DNA of 64,000 nt from Paraburkholderia phenoliruptrix (GTDB lineage Bacteria > Pseudomonadota > Gammaproteobacteria > Burkholderiales > Burkholderiaceae), in the NCBI RefSeq assembly GCF_902859825.1, contig NZ_CADIKB010000002.1, positions 310,001 through 374,000 of the forward strand. The letters run 5' to 3'. The position numbers and the translations under genes are program-made. Position 1 is the stretch's first letter. Each line of letters starts with the position of its first letter. Below the pieces are notes generated by a model, which was not told where the DNA came from, did not search any database, and saw only the letters and a program-made list of their open reading frames with translations. Below are positions 36,148 to 45,190 of the stretch, in pieces.

Positions 36148-36351
36148 ATGAATCACCATCAGCTCGAAAAAGACATCCAGCATCTCGAACACGTCATTTC
36201 ACACATTTCCGCTGAAGACCGAATCCCGCTGTCGTATTGGCGTAACCGCATCGATTCGGTTTCCGACGCCGTCCGCATGCCGACACAGGTCAATCGCATC
36301 AAACGTCTGAATGCCGCGCTCGCGGCGCTGGAAGAGCGGCAAAAAGATTGA
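36148..36351 (+). CDS. Hypothetical protein, 67 residues
   Basis: A small, probably helical, cytosolic protein: MNHHQLEKDIQHLEHVISHI, then IPLSYWRNRIDSV and a C-terminal helix LNAALAALEERQKD. A GGGGA sequence stands before the ATG at 36148; the frame continues upstream to 35998 across the hairpin region and is less likely to be translated there. It has an unusually AT-rich leader. I recognise no family. It overlaps no other gene and is followed 70 bp later by a serine hydrolase in the same orientation. Confidence 0.6.
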   Translation: MNHHQLEKDIQHLEHVISHISAEDRIPLSYWRNRIDSVSDAVRMPTQVNRIKRLNAALAALEERQKD

Positions 36352-36421
36352 CTGCCGTCGCGGTCGCGGCTTAGCCTCGTCGTCTTCCCTCGACTACACC
36401 ACGCCGGGACACACCATCGAC

Positions 36422-37618
36422 ATGCAAGCAGGATTTTCAGCGGCCCGGCTCGCGGCCTTGACGCGGACTTTGCAGGACTACGTCGAGCGCGGCGAGGTGG
36501 CGGGCGTCGTCGCGCTCGCGTGGCGGCGCGGCGCAACCGGCTACTTCGAGGCGCTCGGCCTGCGCGACGAAGCCGCGCACTTGCCGATGGAGCGTGACAC
36601 TCTGTTTCGCATTGCGTCGATGACAAAACCGGTGACGAGCGCCGCCATTCTCATGCTCGTGGAAGAAGACCGGCTCGCGCTCGACACGCCGATCGCGCAG
36701 TGGCTGCCGGAGCTGGCCGCGCCGCGCGTGTTGCGCGATCCGGGCGGTCCGCTCGACGAGACCGATCCGGTGCGCACGCCGCTGACCGTGCTCGACCTGC
36801 TCACGCATCGCGCCGGCTTCGCGTATCACTTCACCGCGATGGGGCCGCTCGCGCAGGCGTACGCGGCCGCGTTCAACGGCTTCGACGCGCGCGGCGACGT
36901 GAACGCGTGGCTCGCGCGCATCGCCGAATTGCCGTTGATGTTTCAGCCCGGCTCGCGCTGGCACTACGGCATCGCAACCGACGTGCTCGGCGCACTCATC
37001 ACGCGAGTGAGCGGCATGTCGCTCGGCGACTTTTTCCGCACGCGGATTTTCGAGCCGCTCGGCATGCGCGACACCGCGTTCTGGGTGCCGGAGCCGCAGC
37101 TGCCGCGGCTCGCCACCGCTTATGGTGTCGATGCCGACACGCGGCGGCGCGTGGTCGAGGATCACGCGTCGGCGAGCCGTTGGGCGAATCCGGCGCGCTT
37201 CCAGAGCGGCGGCGGCGGGCTCGTCTCCACCGCAGAGGACTATCTGCAGTTCGCGCAGTTGCTATTGCGGCGCGGGCGCGTGGGCGACACACGCTTACTC
37301 TCGCATCGTTCCGTCGATCTCATGCGCTCGAACTTCCTGACGCGCGACCAGCGCCGCCTGCCGGCTTTGGGTCACGTGATGTGGGCGGCCCAGGGGTTCG
37401 GCCTCGGCCTGTCTATCGTCGACGATCCGGCGCAGCAACTGCCGCAGGGTTATCGGTCGATGGGCTCGTTCGGCTGGCCCGGCGCTTTCGGCACGAGCTG
37501 GTTCGCCGACCCGGTGGAAGATCTGATCGGACTCATGCTGATCCAGCGCCGTTCCATTGAGCCGTTTCCCATGGCAGTCGACTTCGAACGCCGCGTGTAC
37601 GATGCCATCGACGATTGA
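36422..37618 (+). CDS. Beta-lactamase/EstB family serine hydrolase
   Basis: A 398-residue serine hydrolase of the class C beta-lactamase/penicillin-binding-protein fold. SMTK (Ser66-Lys69) is the catalytic SxxK motif; YGIATDVLG (about 180-188) is at the place of the YxN motif, and GWPGAFGTSWFADP is the third conserved region. No signal peptide is visible from the ATG at 36422, so it is probably cytosolic, like EstB-type esterases, rather than a periplasmic resistance enzyme. The substrate is unknown. It stands between a small orphan gene and the H-NS gene. Confidence 0.85.
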   Translation: MQAGFSAARLAALTRTLQDYVERGEVAGVVALAWRRGATGYFEALGLRDEAAHLPMERDTLFRIASMTKPVTSAAILMLVEEDRLALDTPIAQWLPELAAPRVLRDPGGPLDETDPVRTPLTVLDLLTHRAGFAYHFTAMGPLAQAYAAAFNGFDARGDVNAWLARIAELPLMFQPGSRWHYGIATDVLGALITRVSGMSLGDFFRTRIFEPLGMRDTAFWVPEPQLPRLATAYGVDADTRRRVVEDHASASRWANPARFQSGGGGLVSTAEDYLQFAQLLLRRGRVGDTRLLSHRSVDLMRSNFLTRDQRRLPALGHVMWAAQGFGLGLSIVDDPAQQLPQGYRSMGSFGWPGAFGTSWFADPVEDLIGLMLIQRRSIEPFPMAVDFERRVYDAIDD

Positions 37619-37743
37619 ATGCGCGCGCCTCGTGTGTTCCGCCGCCCCTTCAGACAGCGCGCGGTGACGGGCGCTCTATCCGGCGTTTTATTCGTCTGGT
37701 AGCGTTCGCACTTCGGTTCGCCACAATCACTGGAGCATCCGTC

Positions 37744-38034
37744 ATGGCCTCATACAAGCAGTTGACTGCGCAGCTCGAGAAGCTTCACAAGGAGGTTGCG
37801 GCGGCTCGCGAAAAGGAAATCGCACAAGCGATCGCCGACATCAGGCAGAAAATTGCCGAATACGATCTCACCGCCGAGGAACTCGGCTTTGCGAAAACTC
37901 GCCCGGCGGTGCGCAAAGGCGCGGCGGTCGCCAAGTATCGCAACCCGAAAACCGGCGAAACGTGGAGCGGCCGCGGCCGTTCGCCCGCGTGGCTCGCCGG
38001 CAAGAACCGCGAACGTTTTCTCATCGATGCCTGA
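37744..38034 (+). CDS. H-NS family nucleoid protein
   Basis: A 96-residue H-NS/BpH3/MvaT-like histone-like protein of the Burkholderia type. Residues about 5-50 are helical and mediate oligomerisation; residues 64-94 form the DNA-binding domain with YRNPKTGETWSGRGRSPAWL, which contains the AT-hook-like WSGRGRSPAW motif. GGAG lies upstream of the ATG at 37744. It binds AT-rich, often foreign, DNA and silences it. It has its own promoter region (about 125 bp). The AT-rich region around 35.8-36.1 kb is a possible local target. Confidence 0.9.
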   Translation: MASYKQLTAQLEKLHKEVAAAREKEIAQAIADIRQKIAEYDLTAEELGFAKTRPAVRKGAAVAKYRNPKTGETWSGRGRSPAWLAGKNRERFLIDA

Positions 38035-38124
38035 TGCGCGGCTGCGGCTCGCCTTTTTGCGCGTATCGCTTTGACGTGCATCTCGCAAGTGATGCAGCAG
38101 CGCGTTTTTTTGCACTGCTGCGCA

Positions 38125-38146
38125 GGTCCCGAAAACGCTCACCTTT
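38125..38146 (-). repeat. 22-bp element, minus strand
   Basis: Read on the minus strand it is AAAGGTGAGCG then TTTTCGGGACC, matching the consensus except for the second-last base. It is about 90 bp after the H-NS stop codon and faces it. Confidence 0.8.
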
Positions 38147-38419
38147 GGATTCGATTCGCGGTGCCGGCGATTGATGCTGACGGACAACGCATACGCGGCG
38201 CTTTATTTCGGTGAGCCTGACTTCGTCGCTGCGCGCACCCGCCGCACGGTGAGCCCCAGTCACGACTCACGGCTCACCCATCCCGCACCAACCCGCGCCA
38301 GCCTTGGCTGAAGGGCATTCCCAGGCTGTGCGAAGCATCGCGTGAAGCGCCACCGCGCTGAATTAATCGCGCCACGAGCGAAGCCGGCAGCGGACCGACG
38401 CAGCGCGTCGGTGCAACAA

Positions 38420-38442
38420 GCATCTCGCGGATGCTCACCTTT
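38420..38442 (-). repeat. Degenerate copy of the 22-bp element with a short hairpin
   Basis: On the minus strand AAAGGTGAG is intact, but the second half is changed (CATCCGCGAGATG). The altered half forms the GCATC/GATGC hairpin. This is probably a decayed copy. Confidence 0.45.
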
Positions 38443-38469
38443 CGCTCTCCTGCACACCTCGCCGCGGCA

Positions 38470-38491
38470 AGTCCCGAAAACGCTCACCTTT
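38470..38491 (-). repeat. 22-bp element, minus strand
   Basis: On the minus strand it reads AAAGGTGAGCG then TTTTCGGGACT. It is nearly identical to the copy at 38125-38146, including the CG in the variable centre and GAC at the end, so these two form a local subtype. Confidence 0.8.
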
Positions 38492-38650
38492 GCGTGCGTC
38501 GCGGCCAGCGACAAAGCGCGCCTCTTACTCGACCACTCCGGGGAAATCCGGAGTTGAGTTCGCCTCATACCCCGGATCAAAACTCATCGATACATGGTCG
38601 CGGACGTCGAACGCCACAATCGGTCATCCACTTAACTCAACGGAAAGACC

Positions 38651-39175
38651 ATGAGCGTATCGGCGGACAAACAACTTTTTATCGGCGAAGGATTCGAAGG
38701 CCCGGGCGTGAACCTCGCCCATATCAACGTGCTGGTCGGCCCGCGCAACGGCCCCGCGGGCCAGGCTTTTGCGACGGCGCTCGCGACGCCCTCGGCGGGA
38801 CACGCGCCGTTCGTCGTGATCGCGCGCCCCGGCGTACCCACCAAGCCGCTGACGCTCTACGTGAACAAGGCGCAGATCGGCAGCGAGTTCCACGGCAACG
38901 CGACGTGGGGCGCGTCGCAAGCCGGCATCGCGAAGGCGGTGGCCGAGTCGCTGGAGAACGGCACGTTGCCGCCCGAGGCGGAGAACGATTGGGTGGTGGT
39001 GTCGGCGAACTGGGTGAATACCGCGACCGATGACCTCGACGCCGTCTTCGACAACAACTACCGCGCGTGCAAAAACGCCATTCTCGCGGCGATGAAAGGC
39101 CTGCCGCATCGCGACGAAGTCTTCGCGGCCGCGCGCGACGTCTCGAATCCCTTCTACACACCGAAACAACGCTGA
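38651..39175 (+). CDS. fae: Formaldehyde-activating enzyme (Fae) family protein
   Basis: A 174-residue Fae-family protein. Fae condenses formaldehyde with tetrahydromethanopterin in methylotrophs. NLAHINVLVGPR includes the His24 that corresponds to the catalytic histidine, and ARPGVPTKPLTLYVNKA and WGASQAGIAKAVAE fit the family core. GGAAAG precedes the ATG. It starts a codirectional group with an aldo/keto reductase, a semialdehyde dehydrogenase and an MFS carrier, without visible tetrahydromethanopterin genes, so the true substrate may be another small aldehyde or a formaldehyde by-product. The upstream region carries the reversed 22-bp elements. Confidence 0.8.
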   Translation: MSVSADKQLFIGEGFEGPGVNLAHINVLVGPRNGPAGQAFATALATPSAGHAPFVVIARPGVPTKPLTLYVNKAQIGSEFHGNATWGASQAGIAKAVAESLENGTLPPEAENDWVVVSANWVNTATDDLDAVFDNNYRACKNAILAAMKGLPHRDEVFAAARDVSNPFYTPKQR

Positions 39176-39226
39176 TAGCGGCACCGCTCGCACGCAGCCG
39201 CATCCATCTGCAAGGAGACAGGTTTC

Positions 39227-40264
39227 ATGGAATACGTTCGCCTCGGCCAATCCGGCCTGAAGGTCTCGCGCTTGTGCCTCGGCACCATGAATATGGGCAC
39301 GCCGCAATGGAAGCCCTGGATTTTCGACGAAGCGCGCAGCGAGCCGATTGTTCGCCACGCGCTCGAAGCCGGCGTCAATTTCATCGACCTCGCCGATTTC
39401 TATTCGACGGGTGTCGGCGAAGAAGTGGTGGGGCGCATCCTGAAGCGCCTCGCGCGCCGCGAGGAAATCGTGGTGACCACGAAAGTCGGCTACGACATGG
39501 GCGCCTATCAGAACGCGGGCGGCCATTCGCGCAAGCACATCATGGACGGCATCGACGGGTCGCTCACGCGCCTCGGCATGGATTACGTCGACATCTATAT
39601 GCTGCATTTCTTCGACGTGAACACGCCGGTCGAAGAAACCATGGCCGCGCTGAACGACATTGTGCGTGCCGGCAAGGCGCGCTACATCGGCGTCTCGACC
39701 ATGTACACGTGGCAGTTCGCGAAGATCATGCAAGCTTGCGAGCGCAACGGCTGGCACAAGCCGATCAACATGCAGCTGCAGTTGAACCTGGCCTATCGCG
39801 AGGAAGAGCGCGAAATGATTCCGTACTGCGAGGATCAGGGCGTCGGCGTCTCGGTGTTCAGTCCGCTCGCGCGCGGGCTCCTGACGAGCGACGCTAACTC
39901 GACGCGCAATCAGACCGACTTCTTCACCGCGCAAATGTATGGCGATGGCGTGTCGCGCGAGGTTGCGGCGTCGGTGGCGCGCGTGGCCGCGCGGCGCGGC
40001 GTGTCGCCCGCGCAGATTGCACAGGCGTGGGTGCTCGCACATAAAGGCGTGGCCAGCATGCTGGTCGGGGCGGACACGCCCGCGCAATTCGACAGCGCCG
40101 TGGCCGCGCTTAGCACCGCGCTTTCCGACGACGAACTGTTCGAGCTCGAACGCAACTACACGCCGTGCGACCTGATCAACGATTACACCGCCGGCAAGCG
40201 CATTGCGCGCGAGCCGCGGCCGGCACAAGGCGCGTTCGCCGGCCAACTGGAGGAAGCCGCATGA
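39227..40264 (+). CDS. Aldo/keto reductase
   Basis: A 345-residue NAD(P)H-dependent AKR (TIM barrel). The catalytic tetrad is visible: Asp54 in NFIDLADFY, Tyr59, Lys86 in VTTKVGYD and the His in YMLHFFD (about 125). The C-terminal cofactor segment includes AQAWVLAHKGVASMLVGA. AAGGAGA precedes the ATG. Its stop overlaps the start of the aldehyde dehydrogenase gene (ATGA), so the two are translationally coupled and probably process successive forms of one carbonyl compound. Substrate unknown. Confidence 0.88.
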   Translation: MEYVRLGQSGLKVSRLCLGTMNMGTPQWKPWIFDEARSEPIVRHALEAGVNFIDLADFYSTGVGEEVVGRILKRLARREEIVVTTKVGYDMGAYQNAGGHSRKHIMDGIDGSLTRLGMDYVDIYMLHFFDVNTPVEETMAALNDIVRAGKARYIGVSTMYTWQFAKIMQACERNGWHKPINMQLQLNLAYREEEREMIPYCEDQGVGVSVFSPLARGLLTSDANSTRNQTDFFTAQMYGDGVSREVAASVARVAARRGVSPAQIAQAWVLAHKGVASMLVGADTPAQFDSAVAALSTALSDDELFELERNYTPCDLINDYTAGKRIAREPRPAQGAFAGQLEEAA

Positions 40265-41700
40265 ACCCGTTCTTGCGGACCGGACATTACATCGGCGGCG
40301 AGTGGCACGACGGCGCGAGCACGTACCCGGTGCTCAATCCGGCGACAGGCGAAGTGATCGCGCTAGTCGCAAAAGGCGGCGCGGCCGAGGCGACGCAAGC
40401 CATTGCCGCGGCAGAGCGCGCTTTTCCCGCCTGGCGCTCGTTGACCGCGAAGGAGCGCGGCGCGCGCGTCAGGCGTTGGGGCGAGTTGATGCTCGAGCAT
40501 CGCGACGCACTGGCCGAACTGTTGACGCGCGAGCAGGGCAAGCCGCTCGCCGAGGCGCGCGGCGAAGTCGGCTACGCAGCGAGCTTCTTCGAATGGTTCG
40601 CGGAAGAAGCGAAGCGCGCGTATGGCGACGTGATTCCAAGCCCGAATCCGAACGCGAAGATCATCGTGACGCGCGAACCCGTCGGCGTGGTCGCGGCCAT
40701 CACGCCGTGGAATTTCCCGCTCGCCATGATTACGCGCAAGGCCGGCCCCGCGCTCGCGGCCGGCTGCACGATGGTGCTCAAGCCATCGGAAGAGACGCCG
40801 TTGTCGGCGTTCGCGCTCGCCGTGCTGGCCGAGAAGGCGGGCATTCCACCGGGCGTGTTCAACATCGTTTCCGGCGATGCCGCCGCGATAGGCGGCGCGC
40901 TGACCGAAGCGGAGGTGGTGCGCAAATTGTCGTTCACCGGCTCGACGCGCGTCGGCAAATTGCTTGCGAAACAGTCGGCGGATACGTTGAAAAAGCTCTC
41001 GCTCGAGTTGGGCGGCAACGCGCCGTTCATCGTTTTCGACGACGCCGATCTCCACGCCGCCGTGCAAGGCGCAATGGCGTCGAAGTTTCGCAACAGCGGG
41101 CAAACCTGTGTCTGCGTGAATCGCTTCTACGTGCAGGACGGCATTTACGACGCGTTCACGCAGGCGCTCGCCCAGGCCGCGCGCAAGATGCGCGTGGGCA
41201 ACGCGCTGCAGGGCGATGTCGAACAAGGGCCGCTCATCAATCCGGCCGCGTTGGCGAAGGTGCAAGCGCATGTCGCGGACGCGTTGCAGAAGGGCGCCCG
41301 GGCGTTGACCGGCGCGAGGCCGCATGCGCTAGGCGGCACCTTTTATGAACCGACGGTTCTCGTCGATGCAACGAGTTCGATGCTGATCGCCCAGGAGGAA
41401 ACGTTCGGGCCGGTTGCTGCGTGCTTTCGCTTTACCACCGAAGGGGAGGCCGTGGCCGCCGCAAACGCAACGCCGTTCGGGCTCTCCGCGTATTTCTACA
41501 CGCGCGATCTGGCGCGCGCGTGGCGCGTCGGCGAAGCGCTTGAAAGCGGCATGGTGGGCATCAACGAAGGGATTCTGTCCACGGAAGTCGCACCGTTCGG
41601 CGGCGTCAAGCAATCAGGCTTGGGTCGCGAAGGCTCGAAGTATGGACTCGATGAGTACACCGAACTGAAGTACATGCTGATGGGCGGTTTGGGGCGTTGA
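40261..41700 (+). CDS. NAD(P)-dependent succinate-semialdehyde dehydrogenase family
   Basis: A 479-residue aldehyde dehydrogenase of the GabD branch. NPATGEVIALV, TPWNFPLAMITRKAGPALAAG, FTGSTRVGK, LELGGNAPFIVFDDAD with the catalytic Glu (about 249) and SGQTCVCVNRFYV with nucleophile Cys283 are all present. It is coupled to the aldo/keto reductase by an ATGA overlap; GGAGG lies in the end of that gene. GabD-type enzymes oxidise succinate semialdehyde, but related hydroxylated or branched semialdehydes are possible in this context with Fae and an AKR. Confidence 0.87.
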   Translation: MNPFLRTGHYIGGEWHDGASTYPVLNPATGEVIALVAKGGAAEATQAIAAAERAFPAWRSLTAKERGARVRRWGELMLEHRDALAELLTREQGKPLAEARGEVGYAASFFEWFAEEAKRAYGDVIPSPNPNAKIIVTREPVGVVAAITPWNFPLAMITRKAGPALAAGCTMVLKPSEETPLSAFALAVLAEKAGIPPGVFNIVSGDAAAIGGALTEAEVVRKLSFTGSTRVGKLLAKQSADTLKKLSLELGGNAPFIVFDDADLHAAVQGAMASKFRNSGQTCVCVNRFYVQDGIYDAFTQALAQAARKMRVGNALQGDVEQGPLINPAALAKVQAHVADALQKGARALTGARPHALGGTFYEPTVLVDATSSMLIAQEETFGPVAACFRFTTEGEAVAAANATPFGLSAYFYTRDLARAWRVGEALESGMVGINEGILSTEVAPFGGVKQSGLGREGSKYGLDEYTELKYMLMGGLGR

Positions 41701-41779
41701 GCGTCAGGCAGTGGCGGCAATGAAGCTGCCGCGCTGCCGCGGCGCCGTCCCCCCGAACAAGACAAACACAGGAGACACC

Positions 41780-43162
41780 ATGAATAATCAGGATATCCAG
41801 GCAACGCATCTCGGACTCGCGCCCGCCTTCCCGGCGGCGGTGTCGCCCGCAAAGCAGCCCGTTTCCATCGACGACGTGCCGCTGAATGCATTCCACGTCA
41901 AGATTGCGGGCCTCACGTTCGGCGCCCATTTCACCGAAGGCTTCGCGCTCGGCACCATCGGCTATGCGCTCGCGGCGATGAACCGGCAGATGCCGCTCGA
42001 CGCGTTCTGGATGGGCATGATCGGCAGTTCCGCGCTGATGGGCATTTTCGTCGGCAGCCTCGTGTTCGGCTGGCTGTCGGACCGGCTCGGCCGGCAGAAG
42101 ATTTTTCTGATGAGCTTTCTCATCATCACCGTGGCTGCCTTTGCGCAGTTCTATGTGCGTTCGCCTGTCGAGCTGTGTCTGCTGCGCGTGTTGATCGGCT
42201 TCGGCATGGGCGGCGACTTTGCGGTGGGCCACGCGATTCTCGCGGAATTTTCGCCGCGCAAGCATCGCGGCACATTGCTCGGCTCGTTCAGCGTCATCTG
42301 GACGATCGGCTACGTGGTCGCGAATGTGCTCGGCATGCATTACGCCGATGCTTCGCCGGATGCATGGCGCTGGCTGCTCGCCTCGGCGGGCATTCCGGCT
42401 GTGATCGTGCTGGTCGCGCGCGTGGGCACGCCGGAGTCGCCGCGCTGGCTGCTCGGCAAGGGGCGGATCGCCGAGGCGAAGTCGGTCGTCCTCAGGCACT
42501 TCGGCGAAAACGTCACGCTTGACGACGGCCATGACGAACACGCGCAGACAGCGAGCGGGTTCATGCGTCTCTTCGAAAAAGACCTGATTCGCCGGACGAT
42601 CTTCAACTGCGCGTTCTTCGTGTGCCTCGTCATTCCGTATTTCGCGATTTACACGTTCCTGCCGACCATCCTGAAAGCGATTCATCTGAACAACGACTCC
42701 GGCGCGGATCTGCTGCTGAACGGTTTTCTGGTGCTGGGCGCGCTGATCGGCATCTGGCTCACCATCAAGCTGTCGCGGCGCGCCTTTCTGATCGGCTCGT
42801 TTGCCGTGACCTGCGTGTCGCTGATTGCATTGAGCGCGCTGCCCGAGTCGGCCACGCTCGCCATGATCGTCGCGTTCGGCGTTTTCACGCTGACCATGTC
42901 GGCATTCTCGAACCTGGTCGGCGTGTTCCCGCCCGAATGCTTTCCCACCGAAGTCCGCGCGTGTGGCGTCGGTCTCGCCATTGCGTGCAGCCGCCTCGGC
43001 TCGGCGGTGGGCACATTCCTGCTGCCGCTCGGCATTGCCGGCTTCGGATTTCACGTCACGATGATCGTGCTGGCTGCCGTGCTGCTGGTGGGCATGATTG
43101 TTTCGATTGCCTGGGCGCCCGAAACCAAACATTTGACGCTCAATGAGGCGAGCGGCGGCTGA
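41780..43162 (+). CDS. MFS transporter, metabolite:H+ symporter type
   Basis: A 460-residue 12-helix carrier. Loop 2-3 reads GWLSDRLGRQKIF (MFS signature), helix 4-5 GFGMGGDFAVGHAILAEFSPRKHRG, and PPECFPTEVRACGVG stands near helix 10, all typical of the sugar/aromatic-acid and metabolite symporter group. A cytosolic N-terminal extension of about 35 residues precedes helix 1. GGAG lies upstream of the ATG. It closes the fae-AKR-dehydrogenase group, 79 bp after the dehydrogenase, and is probably the uptake system for its substrate. Confidence 0.87.
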   Translation: MNNQDIQATHLGLAPAFPAAVSPAKQPVSIDDVPLNAFHVKIAGLTFGAHFTEGFALGTIGYALAAMNRQMPLDAFWMGMIGSSALMGIFVGSLVFGWLSDRLGRQKIFLMSFLIITVAAFAQFYVRSPVELCLLRVLIGFGMGGDFAVGHAILAEFSPRKHRGTLLGSFSVIWTIGYVVANVLGMHYADASPDAWRWLLASAGIPAVIVLVARVGTPESPRWLLGKGRIAEAKSVVLRHFGENVTLDDGHDEHAQTASGFMRLFEKDLIRRTIFNCAFFVCLVIPYFAIYTFLPTILKAIHLNNDSGADLLLNGFLVLGALIGIWLTIKLSRRAFLIGSFAVTCVSLIALSALPESATLAMIVAFGVFTLTMSAFSNLVGVFPPECFPTEVRACGVGLAIACSRLGSAVGTFLLPLGIAGFGFHVTMIVLAAVLLVGMIVSIAWAPETKHLTLNEASGG

Positions 43163-43522
43163 GAGGTCCGGCGGCGCGGGCTGACGCTTGCCCGCGCCGA
43201 CGGGGCCCGAAGCCGTGCGCGCCGCGTGAATCGCGCTTCGCGGGCGCCTTGTCCGCCCCCAGCCGCCCGCCCCGTCGCGGGCGGCTTTCCCACGTCCGCC
43301 GTGGCGCGTGTATCATTCGTTCCCTGCGCTGTTCTGCGCTGGCGATTATCCGTATTGTCGAACGTTCGTTCCCGACCTGTTTTCCGACGCGGCCCCGTTG
43401 CCATAGTGATGCGGGTTCCCGACCCGACTCGCGCAGCTCGACGCCGCCGCGCCACGCGCGGCAGCCCGGAGGCCATCCGCTTCCGGAGACCGCCGAACCC
43501 CTATCTGTGACCGCCCGACCCG
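43163..43522. other. Intergenic region with terminator and prfC leader
   Basis: 360 bases between the MFS gene and prfC. It contains the hairpin at 43261-43286 and, downstream, a GC-rich leader that holds the prfC promoter. I see no gene in it. Confidence 0.4.
43261..43288 (+). terminator. Probable intrinsic terminator after the MFS gene
   Basis: AGCCGCCCGC (43261-43270), a 6-base loop and GCGGGCGGCT (43277-43286) form a perfect 10-bp stem ending in TTT. The U-tract is short, so termination may be partial. Confidence 0.6.
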
Positions 43523-45124
43523 ATGTCAGTCTCCGAACTCAAACGCCGCCGCACTTTCGCGGTCATTTCCCACCCGGACGCGGGTAAGACCACGCTGACC
43601 GAAAAGCTGCTGCTGTTTTCGGGCGCGATTCAGATCGCCGGCACCGTGAAGGGCCGCAAGAGCAATCGCTACGCGACGTCCGACTGGATGGAAATCGAGA
43701 AGCAGCGCGGCATTTCGGTGGCGAGTTCGGTGATGCAGTTCGAGTACGGCGACGCGGTCATCAATCTGCTCGACACGCCGGGTCACGAAGACTTCTCCGA
43801 AGACACGTACCGTGTGTTGACCGCGGTCGACGCCGCCGTGATGGTGATCGACGGTGCGAACGGTGTCGAAGCGCAAACGCTCAAGCTGCTCGAAGTGTGC
43901 CGCAGCCGCAAGACGCCCATCGTCACGTTCATCAACAAGCTCGACCGGGAAGTGCGCGAACCGCTCGAACTGCTCGACGAGATCGAGCAGCACCTCGGCG
44001 TCGCGGCCGTGCCGTTCACGTGGCCGATCGGCATGGGCAAGGAATTCCAGGGCGTCTACGACATCCAGCGCGACCAGGTTCGCGTCTTCCGCGCCGGCCA
44101 GGACACGGCGGGCGGCGCGGTAGAAACGCTGCAGGCCTTGAGCGATGAGGAAGGCGAGCGCCGCTTCGGCCATAGCTGGGTTCGCGCGAAGGAGGAAATC
44201 GACCTGATTACGGGTGCTACGCCGGACTTCGACCGCGAGCAGTTTCTTGCCGGCCAGCAGTCGCCGGTGCTGTTCGGTTCGGCGATCAACAATTTCGGCG
44301 TGAAGGAAATTCTCGACGCGCTGGTCGACCTGGCGCCGCCGCCGTCCATGCGCATGACGGTGCAGCGTCCGGTGATGCCGGACGAGCCCAAGTTCACCGG
44401 CGTCGTGTTCAAGGTCCAGGCGAACATGGATCTGGCCCACCGCGACCGCGTCGCGTTCATTCGGGTCTGCTCGGGGCGTTTCGAGCGCGGCATGGCCGTC
44501 AAGGTGACGCGCTCGAACAAGACGTTCCGCGCAAACAACGTGGTGACGTTCCTGTCGCAGCGGCGCGAGACGGTGAGCGAGGCGTATCCCGGCGACATCA
44601 TCGGTATTCCGAATCACGGCACGCTGAGTCTCGGCGATACGTTGACGGAAGGCGAAGCGCTTCAGTTCGTCGGGCTGCCGTTCTTTGCGCCGGAAATTTT
44701 CCAGACGGTCGAAGTGGTCGATCCGATGCGCGCGAAGCAACTCGGCGAGGCGCTGAAGCAACTCGGCGAAGAAGGCGCGATTCAGGTGTTCCGTCCCGAA
44801 GTGGGCGGGTTGATGATTCTCGGCGCCGTCGGCCAACTGCAGTTCGAAGTGGTGTCGCACCGGTTGTCGACGGAATACAAGGTCGACGTGCGCATGGCGC
44901 CCGCGCGCTACCGCATGTCCCGCTGGGTCACGTGCGACGATCCGGCCGAACTGCGCCGCTTCACCGATTCATACGCCGCGCGCATCGCGCTCGACGCATC
45001 GGACGCGCCGACCTACCTCGCCTCGCATGTGTCGGAGATCGAGGTCGCGCAAAAGGCGTGGCCGAAAATCGTGTTCAACGAGCTGCGCGAGCATTCGGGC
45101 GCGCCGTTCAAGAAGGCGATGTAA
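43523..45124 (+). CDS. prfC: Peptide chain release factor 3
   Basis: A 533-residue translational GTPase, the normal length of RF3, which removes RF1/RF2 from ribosomes after termination. GTP-binding motifs are visible: G1 SHPDAGKTTL (residues 16-25), G2 region RGISVASSVMQF, G3 DTPGHEDF and G4 NKLDRE. The sequence is well conserved to the end (HSGAPFKKAM). No strong Shine-Dalgarno precedes the ATG at 43523. It is a single-gene unit followed by a very strong terminator. It is a core gene and gives a chromosomal anchor for the window. Confidence 0.96.
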   Translation: MSVSELKRRRTFAVISHPDAGKTTLTEKLLLFSGAIQIAGTVKGRKSNRYATSDWMEIEKQRGISVASSVMQFEYGDAVINLLDTPGHEDFSEDTYRVLTAVDAAVMVIDGANGVEAQTLKLLEVCRSRKTPIVTFINKLDREVREPLELLDEIEQHLGVAAVPFTWPIGMGKEFQGVYDIQRDQVRVFRAGQDTAGGAVETLQALSDEEGERRFGHSWVRAKEEIDLITGATPDFDREQFLAGQQSPVLFGSAINNFGVKEILDALVDLAPPPSMRMTVQRPVMPDEPKFTGVVFKVQANMDLAHRDRVAFIRVCSGRFERGMAVKVTRSNKTFRANNVVTFLSQRRETVSEAYPGDIIGIPNHGTLSLGDTLTEGEALQFVGLPFFAPEIFQTVEVVDPMRAKQLGEALKQLGEEGAIQVFRPEVGGLMILGAVGQLQFEVVSHRLSTEYKVDVRMAPARYRMSRWVTCDDPAELRRFTDSYAARIALDASDAPTYLASHVSEIEVAQKAWPKIVFNELREHSGAPFKKAM

Positions 45125-45190
45125 GCGGCGCAAGGCCGGAGTCCACAGGCGCTCTTATGCGCGCGGAGCGGCATGTCCGACAAGGCAAAG

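Larger units (their letters stand above)
38035..38650. other. 616-bp intergenic region rich in repeats and hairpins
   Basis: No credible gene. It contains two good and one degenerate minus-strand copy of the 22-bp element, extra GGTGAGC/GCTCACC cores (for example GGTGAGCC and GGCTCACC around 38249-38279), the 8-bp hairpin 38394-38412 (ACCGACGC/GCGTCGGT, 3-base loop), and GCATC/GATGC at 38420-38434. The region just before the fae homolog must hold its promoter. Confidence 0.65.
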
